Assembly: GCF_001953975.1 (NCBI RefSeq)
Contig: NZ_MBEJ01000069.1
Location: 62,001 to 126,000, forward strand
Direction: 5' to 3'
DNA from: Mycobacterium sp. NS-7484
GTDB taxonomy: Bacteria > Actinomycetota > Actinomycetes > Mycobacteriales > Mycobacteriaceae
Length of the DNA stretch: 64,000 nt
Made by a program: the position numbers and the translations under genes. Positions 41,201 to 50,503 of this stretch are shown here, one piece after another (position 1 is the first letter of the stretch; each line of letters begins with the position of its first letter). Under the pieces are notes generated by a model. That model worked only from the letters and a program-made list of their open reading frames with translations. It was not told where the DNA came from and searched no databases.

Positions 41201-41796
41201 CTGGTGAGCTCCAACTGTTCTTCTGCGGCAGCCGGATCCAGGTCGCGCAGGTCATAGATAGTGACCGGCAGCGGGCGGTCACCGATCCGCTGCGTGCCGT
41301 CGGGCAGGATCTCGACCCGCAACATCGGATGACGCGCGGCCAGCTTCTCCGCCGCGGCGCTCAGCCGCTGCGGATCGACGTCGACGCCGTCGAATTCGAC
41401 GTAGAGGTGGGCGCCGACGCCGCCGAGTTGCTGGTCGTTGTTGCGCCCCACCCAGAACGCATGCTGGATGGGTGCCAGCGGGAACGGCTCATCGTCGGCA
41501 CCGCCACCGACACCGCCACCGGCGGTGTCGGTGACCGTGTCTTCGGCTTCCGCGTTCGGGACGTGTTCGGCGACCAGATCGATCCACGCGGAGATGGTGG
41601 GATTTGCTGCCAGAGCGGCAAACCCGACATTGATGCCCTGCTTGCGCCACCGGCCCGACAGCGACATCATGCGGATCGAGTCGAGCCCGGAGGCGATCAG
41701 GTCGGCGTCAGGGTCGACCTCGTCAGGGCTTACCCCCAGGAGCGCGGCGACCTCGTCACGAACCGTTTGGGAACTTGTCGCAACCACACTCACCAC
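38221..41796 (-). CDS. mbtB: Mycobactin NRPS MbtB (ArCP-Cy-A-PCP), no thioesterase domain
   Basis: An 1191-residue NRPS that accepts the aryl acid from MbtA and cyclises Ser or Thr to the oxazoline. Order: aryl carrier (LIASGLDSIRMMSLSGRW near residue 39), cyclisation domain (HVDMDMQCADAVSY near 232, the DxxxxDxxS motif), adenylation (AYVLFTSGSTGEPKGVEI near 697; [34 protein letters not shown]), PCP (FFALGGDSVLGTQLV near 1107). It stops about 80 residues after the PCP, whereas M. tuberculosis MbtB continues into a thioesterase. Three in-frame GTGs (41796, 41793, 41787) follow GGAGG, so the exact start is uncertain. A 27-nt tandem duplication lies in the adenylation domain at 39362-39415. Confidence 0.93.
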   Translation of the reverse strand: MVSVVATSSQTVRDEVAALLGVSPDEVDPDADLIASGLDSIRMMSLSGRWRKQGINVGFAALAANPTISAWIDLVAEHVPNAEAEDTVTDTAGGGVGGGADDEPFPLAPIQHAFWVGRNNDQQLGGVGAHLYVEFDGVDVDPQRLSAAAEKLAARHPMLRVEILPDGTQRIGDRPLPVTIYDLRDLDPAAAEEQLELTRESKSHQMLHDEVLQLSLSLLPGGRTRLHVDMDMQCADAVSYRNFMADLAALYRGADLPELGYTYREYRARLTATAPPPSQQDVQWWGERVPDLPDPPALPLVPLSDQRNPHRSIRLWEILDVPTRDALFAAAHRRGITPAMAVGASYANALAHWSTQSRFLLNLPMFGREPYHPDVDKLVGDFTSSLLLDIDLTGAATATERARVVQETLHATAAHSSVSGLDVLRDMSRHRGSQTLATIVYTSALGLGDLFAGDVTDQFGAPVWTISQGPQVLIDAQATPLAEGLMINWDVRTEAFRPGVAEAMFAYHLAELRRLAADDAAWDTADPPAISEQQRQVRAELNGSVSTPSGDVLHTGFRTNAAATPDAPAVFCSAGNLSYGELQDKVLAVAAALQSRGVCRGEVVAVLGPKSVEQVIALLAISMVGAAYLPVGVDQPADRAERILHTGGVDFALICGAGDDHPHLPHLTVADAEIIGDPTHFVPVEVEPSDLAYVLFTSGSTGEPKGVEITHDAAMNTIEFINDHFGIGPADRCLALSHLECDLSVIDVYGTLRSGGSMVVVDEGDRRDPDVWVRLIDEHQVTVLHFLTGWLEMLVAAGGAGASGTAGGAGASDTGAGPLSSLRVVPTGGDWVRPDLVRALRAASPRVRFAGLGGATETATHNTIFEVGFDDDALPAHWTAVPFGVPLPNNCCRVVDARGEDCPDWVPGELWVGGRGIARGYRGRPDLTAERFVEHDGRRWYRTGDLVRSWPDGTLEFVGRADHRIKVSGFRIELGEVEAALCRVPGVDAAVAVLVPVDGGHDLLGAVVRADRAGADGGLDQEAVVAAMAELVPAHMIPQVLLIADQLPYARGKTDRKAAIRMLAALGAPETRAYREPSDPLETALCGIVGDVLGQTGVGVDDDFFALGGDSVLGTQLVARIRDWLDTSTVMVADIFAARTVAAMAALLTAREAGSDRLQLVSELYLEVSGMDSAEVASELGRTSPEPAFGN
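39362..39415. repeat. 27-bp tandem duplication inside mbtB
   Basis: Two adjacent 27-nt units share their first 22 bases (starting GATGCGCCGGCTCCGCCGG). The frame is kept and the protein reads as a Gly/Ala-rich GGAGAS-type insertion between conserved adenylation-domain motifs. Confidence 0.85.
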
Positions 41797-41822
41797 GCCT
41801 CCGAATCATTCGCACCGAACTC

Positions 41823-41841
41823 TTAGTGCAGGCTGTCCTAA
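41823..41841 (+). promoter_or_regulatory. IdeR-like iron box 1 between mbtB and mbtA
   Basis: TTAGTGCAGGCTGTCCTAA agrees at 14 of 19 positions with the mycobacterial iron box and keeps both TTAG and CCTAA ends. It lies in the 109-nt gap between the divergent mbtB and mbtA starts. Confidence 0.75.
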
Positions 41842-41842
41842 C

Positions 41843-41861
41843 TTTGTGGAGGTTACCCTAT
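41843..41861 (+). promoter_or_regulatory. IdeR-like iron box 2 between mbtB and mbtA
   Basis: TTTGTGGAGGTTACCCTAT agrees at 12 of 19 positions with the iron box; its core AGGTTACCCTA is the stronger part. It begins 20 bp after box 1, the same period seen at 38185-38223. Confidence 0.55.
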
Positions 41862-41905
41862 ATTCGATCTGTCAACAGACCCACCCGACGGGAGTCACAA
41901 CACCG

Positions 41906-43555
41906 ATGACCACCGGTTTTGACCGTGAACAGGACGAACTGGCAAACGGATTCACGCCGTTCCCCTCCGACCGCGCCGAGGTGTACCGCCAGGCCGGGTA
42001 CTGGCAGGGCAAAACCCTGGACAGCATCTTGCGCGATGCCGCCGCCCGTTGGCCGGACAAGGCGGCCGTGGTGGACGTCACCGGGAGCGCCACCTTCGGC
42101 GAGCTCGACGCCCTGGCCGACCGCATCGGCGCGGCGCTTTCCGCCCGTGGCATCGCGCCCGGCGACCGGATCCTGGTGCAACTGCCCAACACCCGCGAAT
42201 TCGCCGTCGCCGCTTTCGGTTTGCTTCGCGCCGGGGCGGTTCCGGTGTTCTGCCTACCCGGTCACCGTTCGGCCGAGCTCGGGCATTTCGCCGAGGTGAG
42301 CGGGGCTGTCGGGTTGGTGATCCCCGACGTCGCCGCCGGTTTCGACTACCGTGACCTGGCCGCACAACTGGTGGCCACACACCCGCGGGTGCACCATGTG
42401 CTCGTCGACGGTGACCCGGGCGCCTTCGAATCATGGTCTGCCCTCAAGGATTTCGCCGAGCCGGGGCCACCGAACGTCACCGTCGACACCACGTCGCCCG
42501 CAGTGCTGCTGGTCTCCGGCGGCACCACCGGACTGCCCAAGCTCATCCCCCGCACCCATGAGGACTACCTCTACAACGCCACGGCCTGTGCCCAGGCCTG
42601 CGAGATGGTGCACGACGATGTCTATCTGGCGGCACTACCGGCCGGCCACAACTTCCCGTTGGCCTGCCCAGGCCTGCTCGGCTCGATGACGGTCGGGGCA
42701 ACCACCGTCTACACCGACGACCCGAGCCCCGAATCGGCCTTCGCCCTGATCAACACCCACCGTGTCACGGTGACCGGTCTGGTCAACGCCCTGGCCAAGC
42801 TGTGGGCCCAGGCCTGCGACTGGGAACCGGTACTGCCGACCTCGCTGCGCGTGGTCCAGGTGGGTGGATCGCGCATGTCCCCGGAGGAGGCCCGGTTCGT
42901 CCGCGAGGGCCTGAGCCCCGGCCTGCAGCAGATCTTCGGAATGGCCGAAGGGATGCTGAATTTCACCCGGCCCGGTGACCCGGTAGACGTGGTGGAGAAC
43001 ACCCAGGGCCGGCCGATGTCTCCGCACGACGAGATGCGGGTGGTCGACGAGGACGGCCACGAGGTCGCGTCCGGCCGCGAAGGTGAGCTGCTGGTCCGCG
43101 GCCCGTACACGTTCAACGGCTACTACCGCGCCGAGGAGGCCAACGCACGCTCGTTCAGTCCCGACGGGTTCTTCCGCACCGGCGACCGGGTCCGGATCTT
43201 CACCGACGGGCCACGGGCCGGCTATGTGGAGGTGACCGGGCGCATCAAGGACGTCATCCACCGCGGCGGTGAGACGGTGTCAGCCACGGACCTCGAAGAC
43301 CACCTGCTGGCCCACCCCGCGGTGTACGCGGCTGCCGCGGTGGCGTTGCCCGACGAGTATCTCGGCGAGAAGATCTGCGCTGCAGTGGTTTTCAAGGGCG
43401 CACCGGTCAGCCTGGTTCAGCTCAACGAATTCCTGGACCAACGTGGCGCATCCGCCCACGCCAGGCCCGACGTTCTGGTCCCGATGCCGACCTTGCCCAC
43501 CGCCGTGGTGGGCAAGGTCGACAAGAAGAAGCTCGTCGCCACGATCACCGGGTGA
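41906..43555 (+). CDS. mbtA: Aryl-AMP ligase MbtA (salicyl/6-methylsalicyl)
   Basis: A 549-residue ANL enzyme that adenylates the aryl acid and loads it on the MbtB aryl carrier. The ATP motif LLVSGGTTGLPKLIPRTH is near residue 202; GMAEGMLNFTR, VTGRIKDVIHRGGETV and the C-terminal catalytic Lys in VGKVDKKKL are present. The start MTTGFDREQDELANGF was chosen because it follows the iron boxes and fits family length; the frame is open further upstream inside the divergent mbtB. It converges on the polyketide synthase gene with only 6 nt between stops. Whether its pocket prefers salicylate or 6-methylsalicylate cannot be told here, but the neighbourhood encodes makers of both. Confidence 0.94.
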   Translation: MTTGFDREQDELANGFTPFPSDRAEVYRQAGYWQGKTLDSILRDAAARWPDKAAVVDVTGSATFGELDALADRIGAALSARGIAPGDRILVQLPNTREFAVAAFGLLRAGAVPVFCLPGHRSAELGHFAEVSGAVGLVIPDVAAGFDYRDLAAQLVATHPRVHHVLVDGDPGAFESWSALKDFAEPGPPNVTVDTTSPAVLLVSGGTTGLPKLIPRTHEDYLYNATACAQACEMVHDDVYLAALPAGHNFPLACPGLLGSMTVGATTVYTDDPSPESAFALINTHRVTVTGLVNALAKLWAQACDWEPVLPTSLRVVQVGGSRMSPEEARFVREGLSPGLQQIFGMAEGMLNFTRPGDPVDVVENTQGRPMSPHDEMRVVDEDGHEVASGREGELLVRGPYTFNGYYRAEEANARSFSPDGFFRTGDRVRIFTDGPRAGYVEVTGRIKDVIHRGGETVSATDLEDHLLAHPAVYAAAAVALPDEYLGEKICAAVVFKGAPVSLVQLNEFLDQRGASAHARPDVLVPMPTLPTAVVGKVDKKKLVATITG

Positions 43556-43561
43556 GGCCGC

Positions 43562-46500
43562 CTAACCGCCCGCCGAAACCTCGCACTCCACCGCGGGGGT
43601 CAGCATCTCGATGATCCGGGCCGTCACGGCCGCCGCGGTGGGGTGCTCCCACAACAGTGTCGGCGGCAGCGACAGCCCGGTCTGCTTTTCCAGCTGACGG
43701 CGCAGGCGCACGGTCATGATCGAGTCGACACCGAGCTCGACCAGCGGCAGGTCGATGTTGACGTCGGCTTCGGGCAGCCCCAATTGGCTTGCCACCGCAG
43801 TCAAAACGTGGGCAGCGACGTGCTCGGTGTCGAACTCCCCCGCCGCCGTCACCGGCTCGGCGTCACGGTCAGGCTCCTCCTCAGGCGCCACATCCGCCAG
43901 GATGGGCACCGCGGCAGCAGCCGGAAGGACCGGCAGCACCACGACATTGGCGGTGTTTTCCCGCATGGCGAGATCCAGCGCGCGCATCGCGTCGTCGGCG
44001 GCCACCGTCCCCATGCCGAGCGCATCGAGCTGGGCGGCAACGAATTCCGATGTCGATCCCATCCCCAGCCCGCGCCACGCGGTCCACGCCACGGCCGTGG
44101 TGCGGTCACCCAGGCTGCGCCGGTGACGCGCCATCACATCGAGGAATGAGTTGGCGCAGCCGTAGGCGCCCTGGCCCGGGAAGCCGGCCAGATAGCCACA
44201 CGAGGAGAACAGCACCATCCAGTCGAGTTGCCCGGGCGGGAACACCTCGTTCAGCACGAACGTGCCGTGCACCTTCGGATGCATCGCCGCGGCGAACTCG
44301 TCGGACGTGGTATTCATCAGTAGCGCACCGGCTTCCACGCCGGCGGCATGGATCACCCCGCGCACCGGTGGCAGTGGCCGCAGCACCTCACGCAGGGCAT
44401 CGGCCGATCCGGGCGCTCCGAGGTCGACCGAGGCCACGGTGACCGATACGCCACGCTCTTCCAATGCGGTGACCGCGCGGACCGCCGCCGACTGGTTGCC
44501 GTGTGTCCAGGCCGACCGATCCCCCAGACCGGAGCGCGACAGCAGCACCAGACGCCGCGCCCCGAGATCGGCCAGGCGCTGGGCCATCCGCAGGCCGAGG
44601 ACGCCGGTTCCCCCGGTGATCAGATAGGTGCCGCCGGGTACGCAGTGCATCTGAGCATCCTGCGCGGCGGCGGCACCCGATTCCGAGGCGGCGAGGCGGG
44701 CCGCGAAATTCACGCCGTCGCGGACCACCACTACGCCGTGGCCGGGCAGCGAGCCCAGCGCAGTCAGCGGCAAACACCCGTCGGCCACGTCCACGACACC
44801 GCCCCACAGCTGGGGATGCTCGGCGGCGGCCACGCGGCCCAGTCCCCACAGCGGTGCGTGGATGAGGTCGCCGCCCTCGTGGACGCCGATGGTGAGCGCC
44901 CACAACCGCGCGGACACGCCCAGCCGCTGTTGCACGGCCAGTGTCCTGGTCACGAGGTCCACCGCCGTTTCGGGCGAGTCATCGTCACGCGGCAGCACCA
45001 GGACCACCGGGGAATCTCCGAGTGTGACCGGAAGGGAACCGGACTCGATGAGCGTTTCCAGCTCTTCGGGTTCTTCCACCGCCCGATACGGCACCGCCGC
45101 CGCGGTGAGATCGTCGACCGCGGATTCCAACCGGTCCACGTCTCCACCGACGAGCACGACGCCGCTCGGCGACTGCTCGTCGCGCGCCGACACCGGATGC
45201 CAGGCCACCCGATGCACGATCCGGCGGGTGTCGGCGGCCGACCATTCCCGTCCGGGGTTCTCCAATTCCTCGAAGGTCATCCCGCCGATCGCCAGCAGCA
45301 CCGCCCCGGTTTCGTCGGTGATCACCACATCGGTCGTGGTGGTGCCGGGCCGTCGCCGCACCGACAGCATCGCGGTGGCCTGCGGGGCCCCATACACGTG
45401 CACCCGCTCGATACGGGCGGGCATCCGCAGCCGCGGCGGCCCGTCGAAGATGGTCGAGGCGGCCGAGGTCGCCGCGTCCACCAACGACGCCCACGTGCAG
45501 GGTTGTGAGCCATCAGCCTCCGAGCTCACCGATGCCAGCAGTTCACCCTCGCCGCGGCGAAGATCTTTGATGACCCACTCGAATCCCATTGCTGCCACCC
45601 CGAGTTCGGCAAGGGTGTCGATCACATGCCGCGGCGCCAACTGCTCGGTGCAGCGCGCCCGCGCGGCGACCAGATCGATTGCGGCGAGAGCACTCTCGAC
45701 CGGGACGTCGTCGGCCGGCACCACTGCGCTGCTGTGCGTCAGCCACCCCCCGTCCTGCCCCTCGGCGAGGCGCGAGGCCAGTGTCAGCTCACGGTCCTGC
45801 AAAACCACCTGCAGATCGCGGGCGCGCGCCGGCGCCACCGGGGTACGCAAGCGCACGTCCGTTATCGCGGCGCCGACTGGTGTTGCGGCGCCCGCGCCGG
45901 TGCCGTTGCCGGCCGCCGTCAGGAATGTGTTCAACAGCACTGCGGCAGGCACGATCTCGGTCCCCTGCACCGGATGGTCGCCGGGGTAGGGCCGGGTGTC
46001 GAAGTCGAGCCGGGTCTGCCACATCCGGGTGGCGACGGTGCCGGCCACCTCGGTGCGCCCGCCCAGCAACGTGTGGCCGGCGGTGTCGTGTACGGCGCGC
46101 CCGCCGGGCGGCGGGCTGGGCGTCCGCCAGAACCGCCGGTGCTGCCATTGGGTGACGGGCAACTCGGCATCCCACGAATCAACCGCTGCCACACCGCGCT
46201 CGACGTCGGCACCGTGGCAGTACAACGACGCGACCGCCGCCGTGACCGCAGCCGACTCAGACGTGTTGCGTCGCAGCAACGGGACGACAGCGTGGTCGTC
46301 CATGCCCAGGTGCAGCAAGGTCTCCACGACCGAATGTGACACCACCGGATGCGCGGACACCTCCAGGAACAGCCGGTGCCCGTCCTCGGCGGCTGCCGTG
46401 ACGGCCTCGGCGAACCGCACCTGGCCGCGCAGGTTCTGCACCCAGTAGTCGGCGTTGCGCGGTGCGGCCGACCGCGGATCGGCCAAAGCCGTGGTGTACA

Positions 46501-48760
46501 GCGGGATCTCGGCTTCGCTGGGTGGCTGAAGACGCGCGACGTTCTCGGCCAGGGCAGCGGTCAGATCGTCCATCGCGGGACTGTGGAAGGCCACGTCGGT
46601 GTTGACTCGGCGCACCACGATGCCCTGCTCGGCCCACATGCAGCAGACCTCGTCGACGGCGGCGGTGCGGCCCGAGATGACACAGGATTCGGCCGACGCA
46701 CTGATCGCCGCCACCACATCGGTGCGGCCGGTCAGCCGGGTTTCGGCCTCCGCGAACGGCAGCCGCACCAATGCCATGGCGCCATGGCCCATCACCGCAC
46801 GGAAGCCACGCGCGCGATAGCAGGCGACGGCTGCACCCTGGTGCAGCTCGAACACCCCGGAAACCACGCAGGCCGCGACCTCACCGACCGAGTGCCCGAT
46901 CACCGCGGCCGGCCGTACCCCGCGCTCACGCAGGACCGCGGCCAATCCGACCTGCATGGCGAAGGTCAGCGCCTGAACCCGGTCGGTGCCACCGAGTTCA
47001 CCGGTGCTCAGCGCCTCGCGGGCGGAGAAGCCGAGCTCCGGACCGAACACCTCGTCGACCTCGTCGATGAGGCGGGCGAAAGTTGGCTCGTGCGTGAGGA
47101 GTTCACGCCCCATACCGGCCCAGTGGGAACCGTGTCCGGAGAACACCCACACCGCATCGCGGGCCTGCCCGCCCGGGAGCGTACCGGTGACCAGGGTGCT
47201 GCTGGATTCACCGCGGGCCAGGGCGTCGAGACCGGCGATCAACTCATGTCGCTGCTCGGCGACGATCGCGGCTCGGACAGGCTCGTGGGTACGGCGAGTC
47301 CACAGCGTGGCGGCCACCGGCGCCACTGCCTGATGCCCCGTTCTGAGGTGGTCGGCCAGTGCCGCGGCCTGATGTGCCAGGCGTTGTTGGGACCGCGCGG
47401 ACAGCGGGACGATGACCGGACCGGGCGCGATGCGGTTCGTCGTCGGCCGTGGCGTCGGTGCCTCTTCGAGCAGGACGTGCGCGATCGTGCCGCCGTAGCC
47501 GTAGCTGCAGACCGCCGCCCGACGCGGGGTGTCGGTGCGCGCCCACGGCTCGACTTCGGTGGGAACCCGAAGCCCGCTGTTGGCCCAGTCGACGGCATCC
47601 GTCAGTTGCCGCAGCCCGGCGGTGGGTGGGATCGCCTCATGGTGCAGTGCCAGGACCGTCTTGATCAGGCCCATCACCCCGGCGCCGCCCTCCAGGTGGC
47701 CGATGTTGGGTTTGACCGATCCGATCCGGCATCGATCCTGCTCGTCACGTCCGGCGCCGTACACCTCGGCGAGCGCCCCGACCTCGGTGGGATCGCCTGT
47801 GGGAGTGCCGGTTCCATGGGCTTCGACGTATCCCACACTCGCCGGATCGACCCCGGAGGCCCGGCAGGCCAGCCGGAACATGTCAACCTGGGCGGCGCCG
47901 TTGGGTGACATGATGCCGACCGTGCGCCCGTCCTGAGCGGTGGCACCGCCGCGGACCACCGCCAGGATGCGGTCACCGTCGCGTTCGGCGTCGGCGAGCC
48001 GTTTGAGCACCACCACACCGGCGCCCTCGCCGCGTCCGTATCCGTCGGCGGCGGCATCGAAGGTCTTGCAGCGACCGTCGGGCGCGGTGGCGCCGGCCTC
48101 GTCCAGGACACGGGTCAGGCCCGGCCCGATCAGTGCGCTGACCCCGCCGGCCAGAGCCAGCGACGTCTCCCCGGCGCGCAGCATCTGACACGCTTGGTGC
48201 ACCGCGACCAGCGAGGCTGCGCATGCCGCATCCAGCGCCACGCTCGGACCGCGGAGATCCAACAGGTGTGACACCCGATTGGCGATACCGCACAGCGATG
48301 TGCCGATGCCGGTCCAGGCGTCGATGCCGGACAGGTCTTCCATGATCAATTTGCCGTAGTCGTCGGAGTTGACGCCCATCAGCACGGCGGTGTCACTGCC
48401 GGCCAGCGTTTTGGGCGATACCCCGGCGTGTTCGAGTGCCTCCCAGCTGACCTCGAGCGCCAACCGCTGCTGTGGGTCCATCACCTCGGCCTCGCGAGGC
48501 GAGACGCCGAAGAACTCGGCGTCGAATCCGGCGAGATCGTCGAGGAAGGTGCCCAGTCGGGTGACCTCACGCAGCACCGCGGCATTGCGCGGGTCCCGCT
48601 GCAGATACGGCTCCCACCGATCCTCGGGCACCTCCGTGACGTGGCTGCGCCCGTCGAGCAGGAAGTTCCAGAAGTCCGACGGAGTGGCGATGCTGCCGGC
48701 GACACGGCAGGCCAGGCCGATCACAGCGACAGGCTCGGAGACGAAAGGTTCCGGCGCCAT
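43562..48760 (-). CDS. Iterative type I PKS, probable 6-methylsalicylate synthase
   Basis: A 1732-residue single-module polyketide synthase. Order: ketosynthase (Cys in LDAACAASLVAVHQA near 182; EAHGTGTPTGDP; KPNIGHLEGGAG), acyltransferase (AVIGHSVGEVAACVVSG near 622; VAFHSPAMDDL, the malonyl-type signature), dehydratase/thioester-hydrolase-type domain (YPGDHPVQGTEIVPAAV near 928), ketoreductase (TYLITGGTGVLGLRMAQRL near 1383; FSSCGYLAGFPGQGAYGCAN), ACP (LVELGVDSIMTVRLRR near 1678). KS-AT-DH/TH-KR-ACP without enoyl reductase or methyltransferase at this size is the 6-methylsalicylate/orsellinate-type architecture, and the ketoreductase favours 6-methylsalicylate. It lies between mbtA and mbtI behind its own IdeR-like box, so it probably supplies a methylated aryl cap for mycobactin. 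No separate thioesterase is fused. Confidence 0.85.
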   Translation of the reverse strand: MAPEPFVSEPVAVIGLACRVAGSIATPSDFWNFLLDGRSHVTEVPEDRWEPYLQRDPRNAAVLREVTRLGTFLDDLAGFDAEFFGVSPREAEVMDPQQRLALEVSWEALEHAGVSPKTLAGSDTAVLMGVNSDDYGKLIMEDLSGIDAWTGIGTSLCGIANRVSHLLDLRGPSVALDAACAASLVAVHQACQMLRAGETSLALAGGVSALIGPGLTRVLDEAGATAPDGRCKTFDAAADGYGRGEGAGVVVLKRLADAERDGDRILAVVRGGATAQDGRTVGIMSPNGAAQVDMFRLACRASGVDPASVGYVEAHGTGTPTGDPTEVGALAEVYGAGRDEQDRCRIGSVKPNIGHLEGGAGVMGLIKTVLALHHEAIPPTAGLRQLTDAVDWANSGLRVPTEVEPWARTDTPRRAAVCSYGYGGTIAHVLLEEAPTPRPTTNRIAPGPVIVPLSARSQQRLAHQAAALADHLRTGHQAVAPVAATLWTRRTHEPVRAAIVAEQRHELIAGLDALARGESSSTLVTGTLPGGQARDAVWVFSGHGSHWAGMGRELLTHEPTFARLIDEVDEVFGPELGFSAREALSTGELGGTDRVQALTFAMQVGLAAVLRERGVRPAAVIGHSVGEVAACVVSGVFELHQGAAVACYRARGFRAVMGHGAMALVRLPFAEAETRLTGRTDVVAAISASAESCVISGRTAAVDEVCCMWAEQGIVVRRVNTDVAFHSPAMDDLTAALAENVARLQPPSEAEIPLYTTALADPRSAAPRNADYWVQNLRGQVRFAEAVTAAAEDGHRLFLEVSAHPVVSHSVVETLLHLGMDDHAVVPLLRRNTSESAAVTAAVASLYCHGADVERGVAAVDSWDAELPVTQWQHRRFWRTPSPPPGGRAVHDTAGHTLLGGRTEVAGTVATRMWQTRLDFDTRPYPGDHPVQGTEIVPAAVLLNTFLTAAGNGTGAGAATPVGAAITDVRLRTPVAPARARDLQVVLQDRELTLASRLAEGQDGGWLTHSSAVVPADDVPVESALAAIDLVAARARCTEQLAPRHVIDTLAELGVAAMGFEWVIKDLRRGEGELLASVSSEADGSQPCTWASLVDAATSAASTIFDGPPRLRMPARIERVHVYGAPQATAMLSVRRRPGTTTTDVVITDETGAVLLAIGGMTFEELENPGREWSAADTRRIVHRVAWHPVSARDEQSPSGVVLVGGDVDRLESAVDDLTAAAVPYRAVEEPEELETLIESGSLPVTLGDSPVVLVLPRDDDSPETAVDLVTRTLAVQQRLGVSARLWALTIGVHEGGDLIHAPLWGLGRVAAAEHPQLWGGVVDVADGCLPLTALGSLPGHGVVVVRDGVNFAARLAASESGAAAAQDAQMHCVPGGTYLITGGTGVLGLRMAQRLADLGARRLVLLSRSGLGDRSAWTHGNQSAAVRAVTALEERGVSVTVASVDLGAPGSADALREVLRPLPPVRGVIHAAGVEAGALLMNTTSDEFAAAMHPKVHGTFVLNEVFPPGQLDWMVLFSSCGYLAGFPGQGAYGCANSFLDVMARHRRSLGDRTTAVAWTAWRGLGMGSTSEFVAAQLDALGMGTVAADDAMRALDLAMRENTANVVVLPVLPAAAAVPILADVAPEEEPDRDAEPVTAAGEFDTEHVAAHVLTAVASQLGLPEADVNIDLPLVELGVDSIMTVRLRRQLEKQTGLSLPPTLLWEHPTAAAVTARIIEMLTPAVECEVSAGG

Positions 48761-48787
48761 GTCAGCAGGATCCCGAGCGAAGGAAAG

Positions 48788-48806
48788 TCTGGATAGGCTT
48801 GCCTAA
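48788..48806 (-). promoter_or_regulatory. IdeR-like iron box upstream of the PKS
   Basis: Read on the plus strand it is TCTGGATAGGCTTGCCTAA, 14 of 19 against the iron box, with a clean TAGGC-tt-GCCTA palindrome. It lies 27 nt before the PKS start. Confidence 0.7.
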
Positions 48807-48914
48807 ATACGCTGCGGACATGCGGACCATAGTGGCACACGGCCGACAGGTTCGGGAGGACTACCCCGCCCGAACCTGTGAATCTACTGGGAGGCCCCCG
48901 ACCGGCTGTGACGT

Positions 48915-48950
48915 GCAGTTATACCGTCGACGTGGACGGTAAGACCTGCA
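48915..48950. terminator. Hairpin downstream of mbtI
   Basis: TACCGTC (48922-48928) pairs with GACGGTA (48935-48941) across a 6-nt loop, and TGCAG/CTGCA add an outer stem. It is about 28 nt past the mbtI stop and upstream of the PKS promoter, as expected for an mbtI terminator. There is no U-run. Confidence 0.5.
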
Positions 48951-48977
48951 GTTTCGTCGGCTTTGGCCCGTGTTAGC

Positions 48978-50435
<1,458 letters not shown>

Positions 50436-50503
50436 CTACGAGAGCACATACTTTCGCACAGATACCTCACAGATTTCGCACAGGAACCGCCGCGCTCCGC
50501 GCC

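Noticed and set aside
43562-48760. Reading the PKS as a mycocerosate- or lipid-type synthase
   Set aside because: No enoyl reductase domain, and the size, domain order and location between mbtA and mbtI fit a 6-methylsalicylate-type enzyme better.
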